DNA of 64,000 bases, from the NCBI RefSeq assembly GCF_011745365.1, contig NW_024468910.1, positions 2,446,068 through 2,510,067 on the forward strand. The letters are read 5' to 3'. The DNA is from Cryphonectria parasitica EP155 (taxonomy: Eukaryota; Ascomycota; Sordariomycetes; Diaporthales; Cryphonectriaceae). Below, in pieces: positions 33,935 to 44,918 of the stretch. The notes under the pieces are model-generated. The model was not told where the DNA came from and searched no databases. It worked only from the letters and a program-made list of their open reading frames with translations. A program made the translations under genes and the position numbers. Every line of letters begins with the position of its first letter. Within the stretch, counting starts at the first letter, position 1.

Positions 33935-34884
33935 CTAAGCATAGTCATCCTTGACGCGTCGAGAGCCGAGATCGTACGACCGTTGGCTCCTGACACTGCG
34001 ATTTCGGCGCCAGCGGCGGCTCGAGCCCCGATCCGAGCTGCGAATGCCCAGGAAGAACAGCACCGTGGCGATGAGGAGTGCAGCCCATGCTCCCCAGCTA
34101 AATCCAAAGGCATATCGTCCGATCTCGACAGATCTGTTGTCGGCCCGGAAGGCATCCCGAGCCTTTACGAATGTCGCACTGGAAAATTTCGAGGTGTGAG
34201 CACATCTGCTGTGTATAAATGACCTCCAACACAAATAGGGCCCGCGGAACCTGATAGGAGTAAAAGAAGTCTGAAAAACCTCGACAAACGGGGAAAATGG
34301 AGAGGGGAGCATACGTCATTAGAGACACGGCGATGGTGTAGAAGAAGAGGGCGGTCAGAGACACCAAGCCGGAGATGGCCGAGCCCAGACGGCCGCAGCA
34401 GGCGAGGAAGCCTGTGAAGAAGGCACAGACGGAGAAGAAGAGCGACATAATGTAGAGGACCCAGCCGAACCGCCACATGTAGAAGTAGTAGGTCGAGGTC
34501 GTGTTGTTGCCGTGACCTCCTCCCAGTCCGCTGGGCACGCCGGATGCATTGCTATCCCAGGCATGACCAAACGGCATGGCGGCCGTGGCCTTTGTGCAGT
34601 CCAGATTGTCCTCACCACAGATGTAGAAGTAGGTCCACTGCGAGATGCTTTTGGCGCCCGTAATGCCTGATGTATCGGCCTGGAGGAAATATGTTTTGTC
34701 CAACGGGGTGGTGTGCTTCACGCCGGAGAGGATGACGAAGAAGAGCATGGTGATCGATCCGGCGAGGAAGATAAGGGCCACGAGGCCCAGCGACGGGTCT
34801 GCACCGGGTGTATCAGCATCTCGTGATCGCTGCGAGAGGAGAAGCAACAGGCAGAAGGGTGGGGTGGCACCTACGTCCGGCCAT
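33935..34884 (-). CDS. SUR7/PalI-family four-helix membrane protein
   Basis: CDS complement(join(33935..34178,34315..34798,34875..34884)), 245 aa. Exon 1 is just 10 nt (MAG plus one base). Introns are 76 and 136 nt with GTAGGT and GTATGC donors. The joins give MAGHPSLGL and SLMTATFVKARDAF, continuing the helix pattern typical of the family. Four hydrophobic segments are visible (about 7-27, 110-135, 140-165 and 190-215). The first extracellular loop has the family's W-x(5)-C-x(6)-C signature (QWTYFYICGEDNLDC). The C-terminal cytosolic tail is short and Arg/Ser-rich. Yeast Sur7 marks eisosome/MCC membrane domains and PalI relatives sense ambient pH; which function applies cannot be said. The tiny first exon means the start rests on splice consensus and should be checked. 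Confidence 0.87.
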
Positions 34885-35370
34885 GATATCTCGAAGTGGT
34901 GGCTTTTTTCTCTAGAGTTCGCTAATTGTATTCAAGATGCGTCGTCGCCGTGCTGAGTCTGGTCAGCTTCTGGGAAGATAACAGAAGATCGAAAACGGGG
35001 AAGAAAAAAGAGACGTCTAGGGAGGTTATCCGAGCGAATCTTGAGCAAGAACAGAGGACGGGGTTTGTTGGACATACCCTCCATAAGAACTCCCAAGGTA
35101 GTGCAAGACAGAAGTGAGTGTCTTTCGGTGCTCTGACGGTTTGGGTCAAGAGCAGGCGGAATGTCTCACCGCTCGGGCGGTCGGGCTGGACTAGGCGATG
35201 GAGAAAAGGAGAAGCAAACGATCTAGGAGCTCGGATCGCAGAGCTGGGACCGGCGGGGGTTTTGCTGCAGGATGGCTTTGGAGATGATGATGTCGAGCTG
35301 TTGTTTTGCTGTATGATGCACGCCAAAGAAAACAATACTGATTACAGGTCAGATAATATGGCGCAAAGGT

Positions 35371-35400
35371 GTGTGTGTGTGTGTGTTGTGTGTGTGTGTG
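35371..35400. repeat. TG microsatellite
   Basis: About 15 TG units with a single break. Confidence 0.85.
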
Positions 35401-36707
35401 AAGAGGGTAGGACAGACGACTGCAGGAGGGGTCAAGCCAACTTTTTACCCCGGTTCCAGAGAGGCTGCATCCGAACGAGAAAGTGCCCGTGATTATTGGG
35501 AGAGGGAAAAAAATAAACCAGGAATAATAATAATAATAATACTGATTGCTTCGATTTCCCTACTGTAGTAACATGACGACAGTGGGAAACTTGGTTCGCA
35601 GGGACCCAGAGCCCACATTGCCCGGCTGCTAAACCGCCCAAGGCATAGCGCTGTCGAGCCTAAACCGGGACCATACACACGCCAAAGCACTGCAAAATGG
35701 TAGCGGGAATACTATGGTAAAAGCAGCCGAGCAGCTGCCAAAGGCGTGAAGAAAGTTTAAAGATGCTCAGGCCCCCCTGCGAGGACCCTGACAGGCTGAC
35801 GTCATGGAAAGGGCCACTTGACCTGGGCTCTTAGCTCCACTATTGCATCGACTTCACAGTACAACGGCTTTTCCACCTGCACAAAAGCACCATACCTGGC
35901 CCGAGGAGATACTGTACATACCTCTGAAAATGGTACGACGATTATGTACCACTAGTGCTCGGAACCTTCGGACCAAATAACCATTTCCTAAGATTACTAT
36001 GTAGGAGGGAGAAAAAATCACACCTTTTATACTATCCAACATACTACTCACTCAACTTACACGATAGAGATGGCGTGTAGGCAAATACTACGTCGTCGAT
36101 TCGACTTCGTCTCCACTACCTACTTAAGCACTCCCACAGGCCTAAGCCGCCCAGTGACGGCGATGCCACAAATGCATTGTGCTAGTCTCATCGTCATCAT
36201 CATACCATACACAATCGTGAGTTCTATTCGGGGTAGTACCATATTATAGCAAGTAAACAATACATTGGGGTGCACAGTACTGCTTCCACCACGCGCGCAA
36301 GGCCCAGTGATGTTGCACCATGCCATTCCCGGGCCGAGGCTGAAAAAAAGCCGCCCAGCCTCTGCTTAACATCCCGGCCCAGGGTATACGAAGTGGTGCT
36401 CGACACCACCGGAAGGACCTGCTGTTGTAGGCAGTTCGGACTTGGAGAGTATTCCTGGTGAGAGAGAAGATGGAGAAAAGAAGAATGCCTCACACCTCGG
36501 CTAGCAACCCTGTTTTCAAGACAAGTTTTCCAAGTCCTGAAGGATTGTCCTGGACAACATCCCTTGCTTCCCACCTCGGCGAAACCTCTTCATCATCATT
36601 CCCCGGTATAGATTGTGACGGCCATGTCGTTTTTTACGGCCCACTGGGAGACGCTCTCCAGCAAGAAGACATGCTTGTCGGCTCAGAATCAGATGCGTGG
36701 GGGGAGA

Positions 36708-36711
<4 letters not shown>

Positions 36712-36746
<35 letters not shown>
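36712..36746. repeat. GA microsatellite
   Basis: About 16 GA units, interrupted once near the left end. Confidence 0.88.
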
Positions 36747-36749
<3 letters not shown>

Positions 36750-37433
36750 GATGGAGGGAGTTACATAAGATGCAGCCAGTGTTGGAAGACTAGCGATTGC
36801 CGTCTTTCCACGAGATTTCATCTGCTTTTGTCTGGGATTATTCTTAGGACATGAGAGGACAGACTCATATGGATCGACAGATTTAAGCATCTGGGGTTTT
36901 TTTTTAACAGCAATGGACTGTCAGATCTTTGTCCTGCAAACACCTGTTCTTCAAAGATGCACGCACTTTTCAGGGACGGAGCGCGGCTGGCATGTTTTCA
37001 TGGCGCGGCGAAAGTTGAGGTTGGCACATAAAATGATGGGCTGCCCTCCCCCCAACCACCCCTCTTTCCTTTCACAAAGCACCTATTCTGGTCAATCAAG
37101 ACCATTTGCTATCGTTGGATTTAAAGAATGACTATGACCGTGGTAGTTTCTGCCTGTGTGGAAAACTGGGATCGGCCACAAGCAAGGGAGGCCCCGCCCC
37201 TTGATATCATCTGGGCGCCCTGGGGAATGTTGCCATCCGCACAAAAACATCCCTTGCCCTGGACTTTGTGCGTGTCCTTCTCGCGTACAAAATACCGACG
37301 ACTGTCTGGTTTAATTATGACTTGCCCAGGGACGTTTCCAAACCCTGACATGACCTTCCTTCTTGGGCCCAAAAGCCAGACTTTGTGCCTTTTGTCTCTC
37401 CTGGCTCAAACCCTCCCCCCTCTCACGACCATA

Positions 37434-37464
37434 GAAGAGAGAGAGCGAGAGAGAGAGGAGAGAT
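37434..37464. repeat. GA-rich microsatellite in the leader
   Basis: Imperfect GA repeat ending about 30 nt before the start codon of the hexapeptide-repeat gene. It is likely part of its 5' leader. Confidence 0.7.
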
Positions 37465-37492
37465 AATAAAAACACTGCAAAATCAAAGAACA

Positions 37493-38185
37493 ATGTCTAA
37501 CCAGCGCCAGTCCGGGACGTGGGTGTTCTTCATCCTGCTCGCCGTAGCGCTGCTCTGCGCCATCACCAGCCACCGTCGTCTCCTCCCCTTCCCCGAACCC
37601 GACGAAAACCTCGACGGATCCCGCGGTGCGTCACTCGCTTATACACATGACTCTTACGACGATGGCGAGCCGTACGTCCCAGCCCCCAAGGCCACTGCCA
37701 AGGTGCACAAGGCTGACAAGCCTGGCAAAATCGACATCCCTGGCAAAACCGACCGGCCTGGCAAAATCGACACGCCTGTCAAAATAGACAGGCCCGTTAA
37801 ACTAGATAAGCCTGTTAAGATAGACAAGCCTGGCAAGATTGATAGGCCTGACAACATCAACAAGCCTGGCAAGACTGATAGGCTTGACAACATTGACAAG
37901 GTTGGCAAAATCGACAAGCCTGACAAAATCGACAAGCCCGGCAAGATTGACAAGCCCGGCAACACTGAGAAGACTGACAAGGTCGACAAGGCCGAAAAGC
38001 CAGGCAATGGAGTTGGAGTTGACGAGGAGAAGAAGAAAAAGGACGGTGATAAGGGAAAGAAGGAGGGGCATGAGGGCGACGAGGGCGAGTCGCTGCTCAT
38101 CAGCGCGTCCACCAATATCGGGACGAGCTTGTCGAGGATCCGCGCCGCGATGATGAAGGCTCATGTACAAATACTCGAGGACTAA
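37493..38185 (+). CDS. Single-pass membrane protein with Lys-Ile-Asp-x-Pro-Gly hexapeptide repeats
   Basis: Single exon, 230 aa, start at ATG 37493 (AACA before ATG); the in-frame extension to 37385 is GA-repeat leader. Residues 9-26 (TWVFFILLAVALLCAITS) form one membrane segment near the N-terminus, followed by HRR, suggesting a type II orientation or an uncleaved signal anchor. Residues 73-168 are about 16 tandem hexapeptides of form K-[IT]-D-[KR]-P-G, encoded by an 18-bp DNA repeat (37709-37996). After that comes a Lys/Glu/Asp-rich stretch (EEKKKKDGDKGKKEG) and a short C-terminal amphipathic segment (SLLISASTNIGTSLSRIRAA). No known domain. The repeat is basic-acidic-proline patterned and probably extended. 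The family is not recognised; the frame is supported by length, start context and the repeat's constant codon phase. Confidence 0.7.
   Translation: MSNQRQSGTWVFFILLAVALLCAITSHRRLLPFPEPDENLDGSRGASLAYTHDSYDDGEPYVPAPKATAKVHKADKPGKIDIPGKTDRPGKIDTPVKIDRPVKLDKPVKIDKPGKIDRPDNINKPGKTDRLDNIDKVGKIDKPDKIDKPGKIDKPGNTEKTDKVDKAEKPGNGVGVDEEKKKKDGDKGKKEGHEGDEGESLLISASTNIGTSLSRIRAAMMKAHVQILED
37709..37996. repeat. 18-bp coding minisatellite (16 units)
   Basis: Sixteen tandem 18-bp units within the preceding gene, each encoding a hexapeptide. Units vary mainly at positions that keep the Lys, Asp and Pro codons. Unit length is a multiple of three, so gain or loss of units preserves the frame. Confidence 0.8.
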
Positions 38186-40085
38186 GCTCAGGCGTAGGCA
38201 CCATGAGAGGAGGAAAGGGTATCAAGGTATTTACCATCGGTCTCTCTGAGTTGCATTGTCTCTGTGTGCAGCGCCTAAGTTGATGCCCGGCAGGATTGAG
38301 TAGCACATATGGAAAATACATACGAGGTCTCAAGCAACAAGTGCTGATGTTCGGTGCCTATCACCCCCAATTCATACTCAGGGTTCACAGATGATTATGT
38401 GTGTATGTAAAAACAACGTCCTCTATCGCCCAAATTGTTCAGTCACTCGACTGTGGGACAAGTTGATCGCTGGGGAGTGCGAATTAAGATATGGTGAAAA
38501 CGAAAAAGAGCTTTTCGTCATGACAAAATGCCCTCAAGTTTGGGACTCATGAAGTTTTCAAGGTACTCTCAATATTCTAAATCGGTCACTGTGACGAATC
38601 CCTTATTTCGTCCACACGAGCCGCTTCTGCATCACTCACCCCTCTTATGTATGCCATTGACTGGGCCCAAAGGAAGAACTCGGGAGGTCCGCCAACACGA
38701 TGAGTGGAACCTGGTGTTTCCTCATCAGGAAGCCTATAAAGCACAGCTCTAAACGCAGCGTGCAGACCATCATAAATCAGGGGATACAAGAGTCTCAAAG
38801 TCCGTGTCGTGACATGATCGGACCAAGAGAAACTCTCACCTGTGTCAATCCAAACAACTCTTTCTGCAGCGAACTAGTTGCGGAGTATAATTCTCGTTAC
38901 TTTGATCTTCTTCTCCAAAGGATACGTAGAAGGCCTTGCGACGTGCTCAAAGGAACAAAAGGTGGATTTGTTTTGTAGCAAGACCCCCCCCCCCCATCAC
39001 TTGATGCAAACCCAACACCCAAACGATCAATCCAATCATCATTAATCTCCCGTCTCCATACTACACAAAATATGCACTTCAAACTTAGGAAGACTTGTCA
39101 CCAGTACTTGGATGATACAATTCCATCGTAAATGCGCAAGCATTTTCTTTTCGGACCCACAGGGCTCCAGCTGAACGACTATGTAGCCGGGCGACCACCA
39201 ACGAATAAATCTCCACCTGTTTGCCTTGACATGGCACCTTATCCTGCTCACGCAGTTGAGTCTAAATCTAGATGGGGCAAAGGGCAATAGTCCCATGCAC
39301 CAGTCTCTGAGTCTAGATAAGTTCGGGCTAATCATTTGGGTCCCGTTCGCCGGGGCTCAGCTGTGCCGCTGCTATATGTGGCGTCAGCAAGGCGTCTTGA
39401 TGCAATTGATGAAATGCAGACGAGTGGGTGGCTGGGCATGCAGGCATATCTTTGGGCAGTTGGTTTCCGGGCAAAATAACGACCGCCAAGTGCTCTCGCA
39501 CACTGACTACTTAATTATGCCTATGACTTCTTTCTCCACAGTTAGGCTCTTGTTATGACATAATATTCGACCTATATGGTCAAGCTCTTTCCGCCTGATA
39601 TGCAGAGGGAGGATCCAGAAAGCCTCGTTGTTCGCAGCAATGCTGTGGTCCAGAACTACAGCAGACTCATGCATGCTGCTGACGTGGCGAAGAGGGACAA
39701 GGGTCGATCTATTGCTGTCAGCCTACGAGCAGATTGACAGGTCATTAAACTACAGAAGGGGGGGGGGGGGAAAGGAAGAGTGGAGAGGGGGAGGGGGAGG
39801 GGGGAGAAAAGATTCAATCGACGTCCATCATCATGACTACCTTTGTTACTTTGCTCTGTATTTGTCGAGCCCAACGGCTATCTGGCTTGACAACGAAGGA
39901 GGACGACATCACAGCCCTCACAGCAGACGTATGTACTGGTGCACGATAACTAATTCCAGGACACATCCACCAACCTGCGTAGTGAGAGCGTTCTAAAGTT
40001 TCCCCCGGACGCTTACAGAACATCTTGACTTCCTCCGAAATTTTCTCAGCCTGTCCCTGTGACGACCCATCTACAATCTCGCTAG
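38186..40085. other. Intergenic region between convergent genes
   Basis: 1.9 kb, no supported gene. G13 at 39758-39770 with flanking G-rich sequence, and a C run near 38986-38995. Confidence 0.55.
39758..39770. repeat. Poly(G) tract, 13 nt, in a G/A-rich stretch
   Basis: Guanine run followed by about 40 nt of purines (39771-39811). Confidence 0.88.
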
Positions 40086-42095
40086 TCAGACTTTCTCAAA
40101 GTTAGATGTTCTCTTATACTCCTTCTCCATGGCATCGAAGCGCGCCTCAGCCGCCTTCTTTCTCTGGCGCCAGCCCACGGGCGTCTCGATTCTTTGATCC
40201 TTGACCGACGGCGTGACTTGCTGGCGACGTTTACCATGCTGCTCGAACAGATACGCCGGGAGCTTGTCGGCGGCGTCGGCATTGCTCGCCATCCCATGCT
40301 TGCCCTGACCGTCCCCCATATGCCATGCCTGCACAGTCAAGTGGACATCATCAACATGACTGGCAAGTTCCTCGCCAGTCTGGTACACCTTGCGGTGCAT
40401 GTCTTGCCCGCCGCCCACAGACTCTTCATACGCGCCCCACAAGCATGTGAAGTCGCCTTGCGCCGCTTTGCAGTGAACCTTGTGGAGATGCCTCTTGAGA
40501 GTGTCGAAATTCATCAGCTCTACTGGGCACCCCTCCCACTCGCAGAGGAACTTGGAAAACCTCGGCTGCAGGCTGTCGTATACCCCACGTACTGAAGAAG
40601 AGGCTTTGGTAGTCTTCAATGACTTCTCGCGGACGCGAAGATGTAACTCTCGGGTTGGCTTGCCATTCGCCTTGTGCATTTCATCCTGTTTCTTCGCTTT
40701 GGCCTCCTCCTCCTCCTTGGCCAGTCTATACCGTAATTGCTGGCTACGAGGTCGTCTAGCTGGTGACGAGGCAGGGTCAATCTTTCCTTTGGTAGAGCTG
40801 TCAGTAAGCCGCCGTTTGTTATCAGGAGCCGACACCGCAAGAGCCAATGAGGAGCAACATGGCAGTGGTGGAGATGGCTCTCTGCCTCTCCTCTTGCTTG
40901 AGGGGCCCAACGGTGTTGTTTCCTTAAGTGGAGCGCTCGTCACATAGCTCGAGAAATTCACTGTAATAGAATCTTCAATATGGGTGTTCATCTCCTCGGA
41001 CAAGGGGCTTGTTGCGATGGATTCTGAAGAGAGTTCCTGACTGTTATCTTGCTGAGCTTCTGGTCCTGGCGAGGGGACTCGTCATTCTCTTCCTGCGGGA
41101 TCTCTGGCTTCCGCTCTTTCGTCTTACTCATACACTTCTTCCGGGTCTGGCAAGATCGTGGGATCTTTCCTACCTGAAGATCATCTGGCTTTCCCTTCAT
41201 CTTGCGCGAAGGTGCTTTTTGGTTTTGACGAGAGATGAAATCCCCTTCTCTACCTTTGCACTCTCCGATTTTCGCATAATGCGCGCTGCCTTTCTCGCGG
41301 CATCCATGCTGTTAGCTCCAGGCGGCAGGGAATCCCAAGAGAAAGCACGAGCTTTCCTTCCCGACGCTTACCATGAATGCTCTCTAGGCCCGCGAGGAGG
41401 GTATGATCGAGCTCGTCATCGATGCGCCGCTTGAAGTCCTCGGAAGTGCCTTGCTTCTCTGATTTCTTGCGAGCACGGCTGAAAACGTCCCAACCACGGC
41501 CACGAGCTTCGAGCTCGCGAGCTGAAGTGACATCTCGAAAATTGTGCGCTTTGTTTTTGTGGTAACGCCTTTGAAGACCCAGAAGTTCTGCTGTGGTCAA
41601 CCTGAAGAACGGGGGGTTGGAGGACTGGGCTGTATCTTCCTGCTTCTTCTGCGAAGATGGACCTTCCTGGGCACCAGAAGATAGCTGTGAATGAACCTGA
41701 AGAGTGATCACTTCAAGATTAGCATTGACAGCAGCATGATGATTCTGAACTGGAGTATTGGAGCTAATGAAGCTTTCACTTGCATTTTGGCGACAAGGCA
41801 AGAAGCTTGAAGTGAGCTGCTTACATTGAGCTGCGGCACTGGGGCCAATTGGTGACATTCTGGCCTTGGGAGTGTGGGAAGGCCCTTGCTCAGCCCATGA
41901 TGGTGCTACAAGTTGACGGAACTTGACCTGTCTTCTCGAGTATTGTTGGTTGTGTGGTACTCTATATACTTGTTGATATCCTTGTGACTGTCCCTGTTGC
42001 GATGAGGATGAATTGGTCTGTCGAGAGGAGTATGGGTTAGCTTGTCGAGATAAGGATTGCGATGCAGACCGCCATCGTGGCTGGGGTTGGCTCAT
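40086..42095 (-). CDS. C2H2 zinc-finger protein with Gln/Ser-rich N-terminus (inner exons tentative)
   Basis: Tentative CDS complement(join(40086..41065,41128..41200,41254..41285,41372..42095)), 602 aa. The first exon (from MSQPQPRW) and the last exon are clear; the two short inner exons are the only phase-consistent path I found. Intron 1 has a GTAAGC donor and GCTAAC branch, and intron 3 a GTAAGA donor. The N-terminus is Gln/Ser/Tyr-rich and disordered. A charged block around RRYHKNKAHNFRDV to WDVFSRARKKSEKQ may be a nuclear or DNA-contact region. The last exon has a C-x4-C-x12-H-x4-H finger (CEWEGC ... HLHKVH) and a degenerate second finger with one cysteine (FTCLW ... HVDDVH). A putative 5'-leader intron lies at 42126-42226 (AAG/GTAATT donor, CCCAG acceptor). 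Probably a nuclear protein; target unknown and no named family recognised. Confidence 0.6.
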
Positions 42096-44807
42096 CGTGA
42101 ACACTGTTTTTCCAGTTGTCAGGACCTGGGCATGAATCAGTTCTAATAACTCCAATATAGATAGTCAACAGCGGATGATTGATTGTTGATAGGGACTCAG
42201 GATTAGGAATTGGAGATGTGAATTACCTTGATCTCTTTGCTGTGTGCGATGTATCAGCAGGCTTGAGGTTGGGAGCAAGTTGAATACAACTCAGGCCAAC
42301 ACAATAATTTAATAATCACTTTACCTAAATCTGGGACTCTCCTGGACCTGGGCAGAATCCAGGTGCGTCCAGATTCAGCGAGTTTGCTGAAAATCAGCCC
42401 AATGCGGTCAAGACAGACTTCAGGTGAAATATCGCAAGTTCATTCAATTGAACGAGTCACATATTATTCCAGTGTATTCATAGCATTTTGATTAACAATC
42501 CTGCTTGTTTCCATCATCTTCTTACCATCCACAGAATGGAGGGTCCTTATATCAGCTGTCGAAACTCCCTTAGCAATCTCACCCAGCACACTCAACAATT
42601 AAGGAACTAATGGTTTCAAAGAGTAAAAAATGGTTCATATCCGCTTTAATTCCTTACTATGATCAAATTCTCGAGAGATAACACCACCATAGTACTTCGA
42701 GAAAGGCCATCCCACCATTGCATGTGCAGCTGGTCATTTCTAGTAAACTGGTCAAAGAGTAAAACAGCCATATCCACCCTGACAAATTCGAATAAATATT
42801 TATTCTAACACTAATTAAGAATGTAAGATAAGGCACTGATTGATACTAAAGAGTTCACCGGCCACAGACGGACGGTTAGCCTCCAAGACATGGCTACAAA
42901 AGCTGGCGGTCGACATTTCAGGTCCCGAGGACACCCAGGCAGCCAGCCAGCCATCCAACCTTAAACTTGAATCACACAGAAAATGTGCATGAGAAGGTTT
43001 AATTTCGGTCAGGCCAGAATGACATGTAAGCTGTTGTTGCCTTTCCCCCCGAAATTCGTGACCTTGATGCTGACGCCCCCCTGCCCAGGTGCCCGACTCA
43101 ACGAGGGGCTGCATCAATCCTCATATTCTCCAAGTCAATTCTGTCAATGTCACTTAACTTTGGTTGCCTTCTCTTAAATCTAAATTATCTTCCTGTACAG
43201 GTTCATCGGGCTCTGACACATTAAAGGTGTCTCACACAGTCACGATGACTGTTCATTGGCCAGGCGCGCGCGTACAATGAGGCTGAGCTCCAATGTGACG
43301 CATTTACGACCCCAGGCGGCCTGGAAAATCCTTGAACATGCTTTATGTTCGAGGTGATCCGTCGGTTCTACGGCACCTCTCAGCTTGCCATGGGGTCTTA
43401 CAAGCTCCCTGCGACGTCCGCATGCAGGTTGTCCGTGAGACTTGGCCCCGTCAGCCTAGCGCCCACTTTGACAGATGCAATTGATAGCTCAGCAGACCAG
43501 ACATTCTATCGTCTTGAAACGCGTCATCTGAGACTGTGTGAAACGTGACACTTCTCATCTTGTCGGACCTGGCAACGTCATGAGAACATCTCGTAGCCTA
43601 GGCTCGTGTGTTTCGACCACGGTTGCGAATCTCACGTGTCAACATACTCCTGTGCTCTTTTCTATGACAATAACATACAACCTGAGTAATCTTACTGATC
43701 TCGGAAGAAATCTAAAGCGTTCTACTTCCCACTCGTTCTCAAGAGCTATCTGAATCATGGCCTTTAAAAAGTCAATTTGATGTAAGAATGGCTTTCGAAA
43801 AATAAGAGACCCTACATTTGTGAATGAATGTAGTGCTACGAGTACTGAGACTCAATGTTGTATCCGTCACAGTATATTGCAGGTAGTAGGCAAGTGAGAG
43901 CAGTTCTACAGGAATTAAACAGATGTAGACAGTGACTTAGATGTAATCGCGTTTAGGATAACTCACCTATCGCCAGTTCCGGTGTCCTTCACTGCGACAG
44001 TGAAAGTTCTTGCATAGCTACCAGCCCATAAGGTACGTCAGTTTACCAATGCTCACGTTAGCAAAGATATGGACAGAACGATAGGAAACCGGACCATCAG
44101 ACACAAACACATATGATCAAATTTTGGCCTCCACAGGACTTCAACTTCCACTCTGCCGGCCGTAAAACTTGCGCACAGCACAAGGGTGAACCCAAGCTAA
44201 TCGAATGATGGCACAAAAAGGATTATGAGAAAATGGTGCAACGAAAGGTTGTGCTGATAGGAAGGATAGAGCACTTCAAGACTTTGTCGTTCTTCTCCTC
44301 GCGAAGATCTATGTACGATGCATCAGAACAACAGTTGAGTCTACCAAGAGCCCTCCATTACGGAGGGATATGTTGTGGTAGGTAATCCATACTCTACGCC
44401 ATAAGCTTTCCGACTCTTCATGTTCATGCGCGAGTCGCGTCGCCAGCGATCCGTATATGCGCACTGCCCAGGTGGCGAGATTCACAAGAAAACCTTGACC
44501 CTGCCGGGTTTCTCTGATCAAGAATAATAGGACAGGTCTGCAGGCTAGCTGGACAGTTGCTCATCTGACCAGACTTTCCGGCCTGATTAAGGTATACAAG
44601 CTGCTTTAGTATTACACCACCGGAAGACCTGATGAGAAGAGAAGCGAGCGAGTGCCAAAGGATTCATGCCATCCCAAGAAACGTTGAGTGATCTCACCAC
44701 AATCATAGCACAAATAATGGAATACAACTGAACCCACAAAAATTAAATACTGGAAGCAAGTTTCCACCCGAAAAACAATAAAACCTCAACAGCAAAATGG
44801 AAAGAAG
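42096..44807. other. Gene-poor intergenic region
   Basis: 2.7 kb, AT-richer than the left part. Apart from the probable leader intron at 42126-42226, no gene, RNA or intact repeat is recognised. Frames such as 42815-43117 (minus) begin at non-ATG codons and have no domain. Confidence 0.5.
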
Positions 44808-44918
44808 TGTCCGAGGCAAGGATCGAACTTGCGACCTTCGCATGAAGTATCATACTCAACACAACCCTATTTGGCTGGGTGTATAAGAGCGACGCGCTAA
44901 CCACTGCGCTACACGGAC
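44808..44918 (-). tRNA. tRNA-Ile (anticodon UAU) with 38-nt intron
   Basis: Read on the minus strand, the 111-nt gene folds into a cloverleaf: acceptor stem GTCCGTG/CTCGGAC with one U-U mismatch, D-arm GCGC-AGTGGTTA-GCGC, anticodon loop CUUAUAA after splicing and T-arm GCAAG-TTCGATC-CTTGC, discriminator A. The anticodon TAT is at 44883-44885. The intron (44844-44881) starts one base 3' of the anticodon, the canonical place for nuclear tRNA introns. The D-arm and anticodon arm resemble yeast tRNA-Ile(UAU), which is also intron-containing. The CCA end is not encoded. Two U-U mismatches (6-67 and 31-39) are slightly unusual. Confidence 0.85.
44844..44881 (-). other. tRNA intron
   Basis: 38-nt intervening sequence directly after position 37 of the tRNA-Ile. 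It contains TATGATA, and the short complementary stretches around the splice sites are those expected for endonuclease recognition. Confidence 0.7.

Larger units (their letters stand above)
34885..37492. other. Divergent intergenic region with microsatellites
   Basis: 2.6 kb between the SUR7-like gene (-) and the hexapeptide-repeat gene (+). Holds TG repeats at 35371-35400, an (AAT)n run near 35524-35541 and GA repeats at 36712-36746 and 37434-37464. Open frames that cross the GA tracts are repeat artefacts. No supported gene. Confidence 0.55.

Noticed and set aside
37654..38115. Antisense frame with Leu-Ser-Ile-Leu-Pro-Gly repeats
   Set aside because: Shadow of the 18-bp coding repeat on the opposite strand; the repeat unit keeps all frames open.
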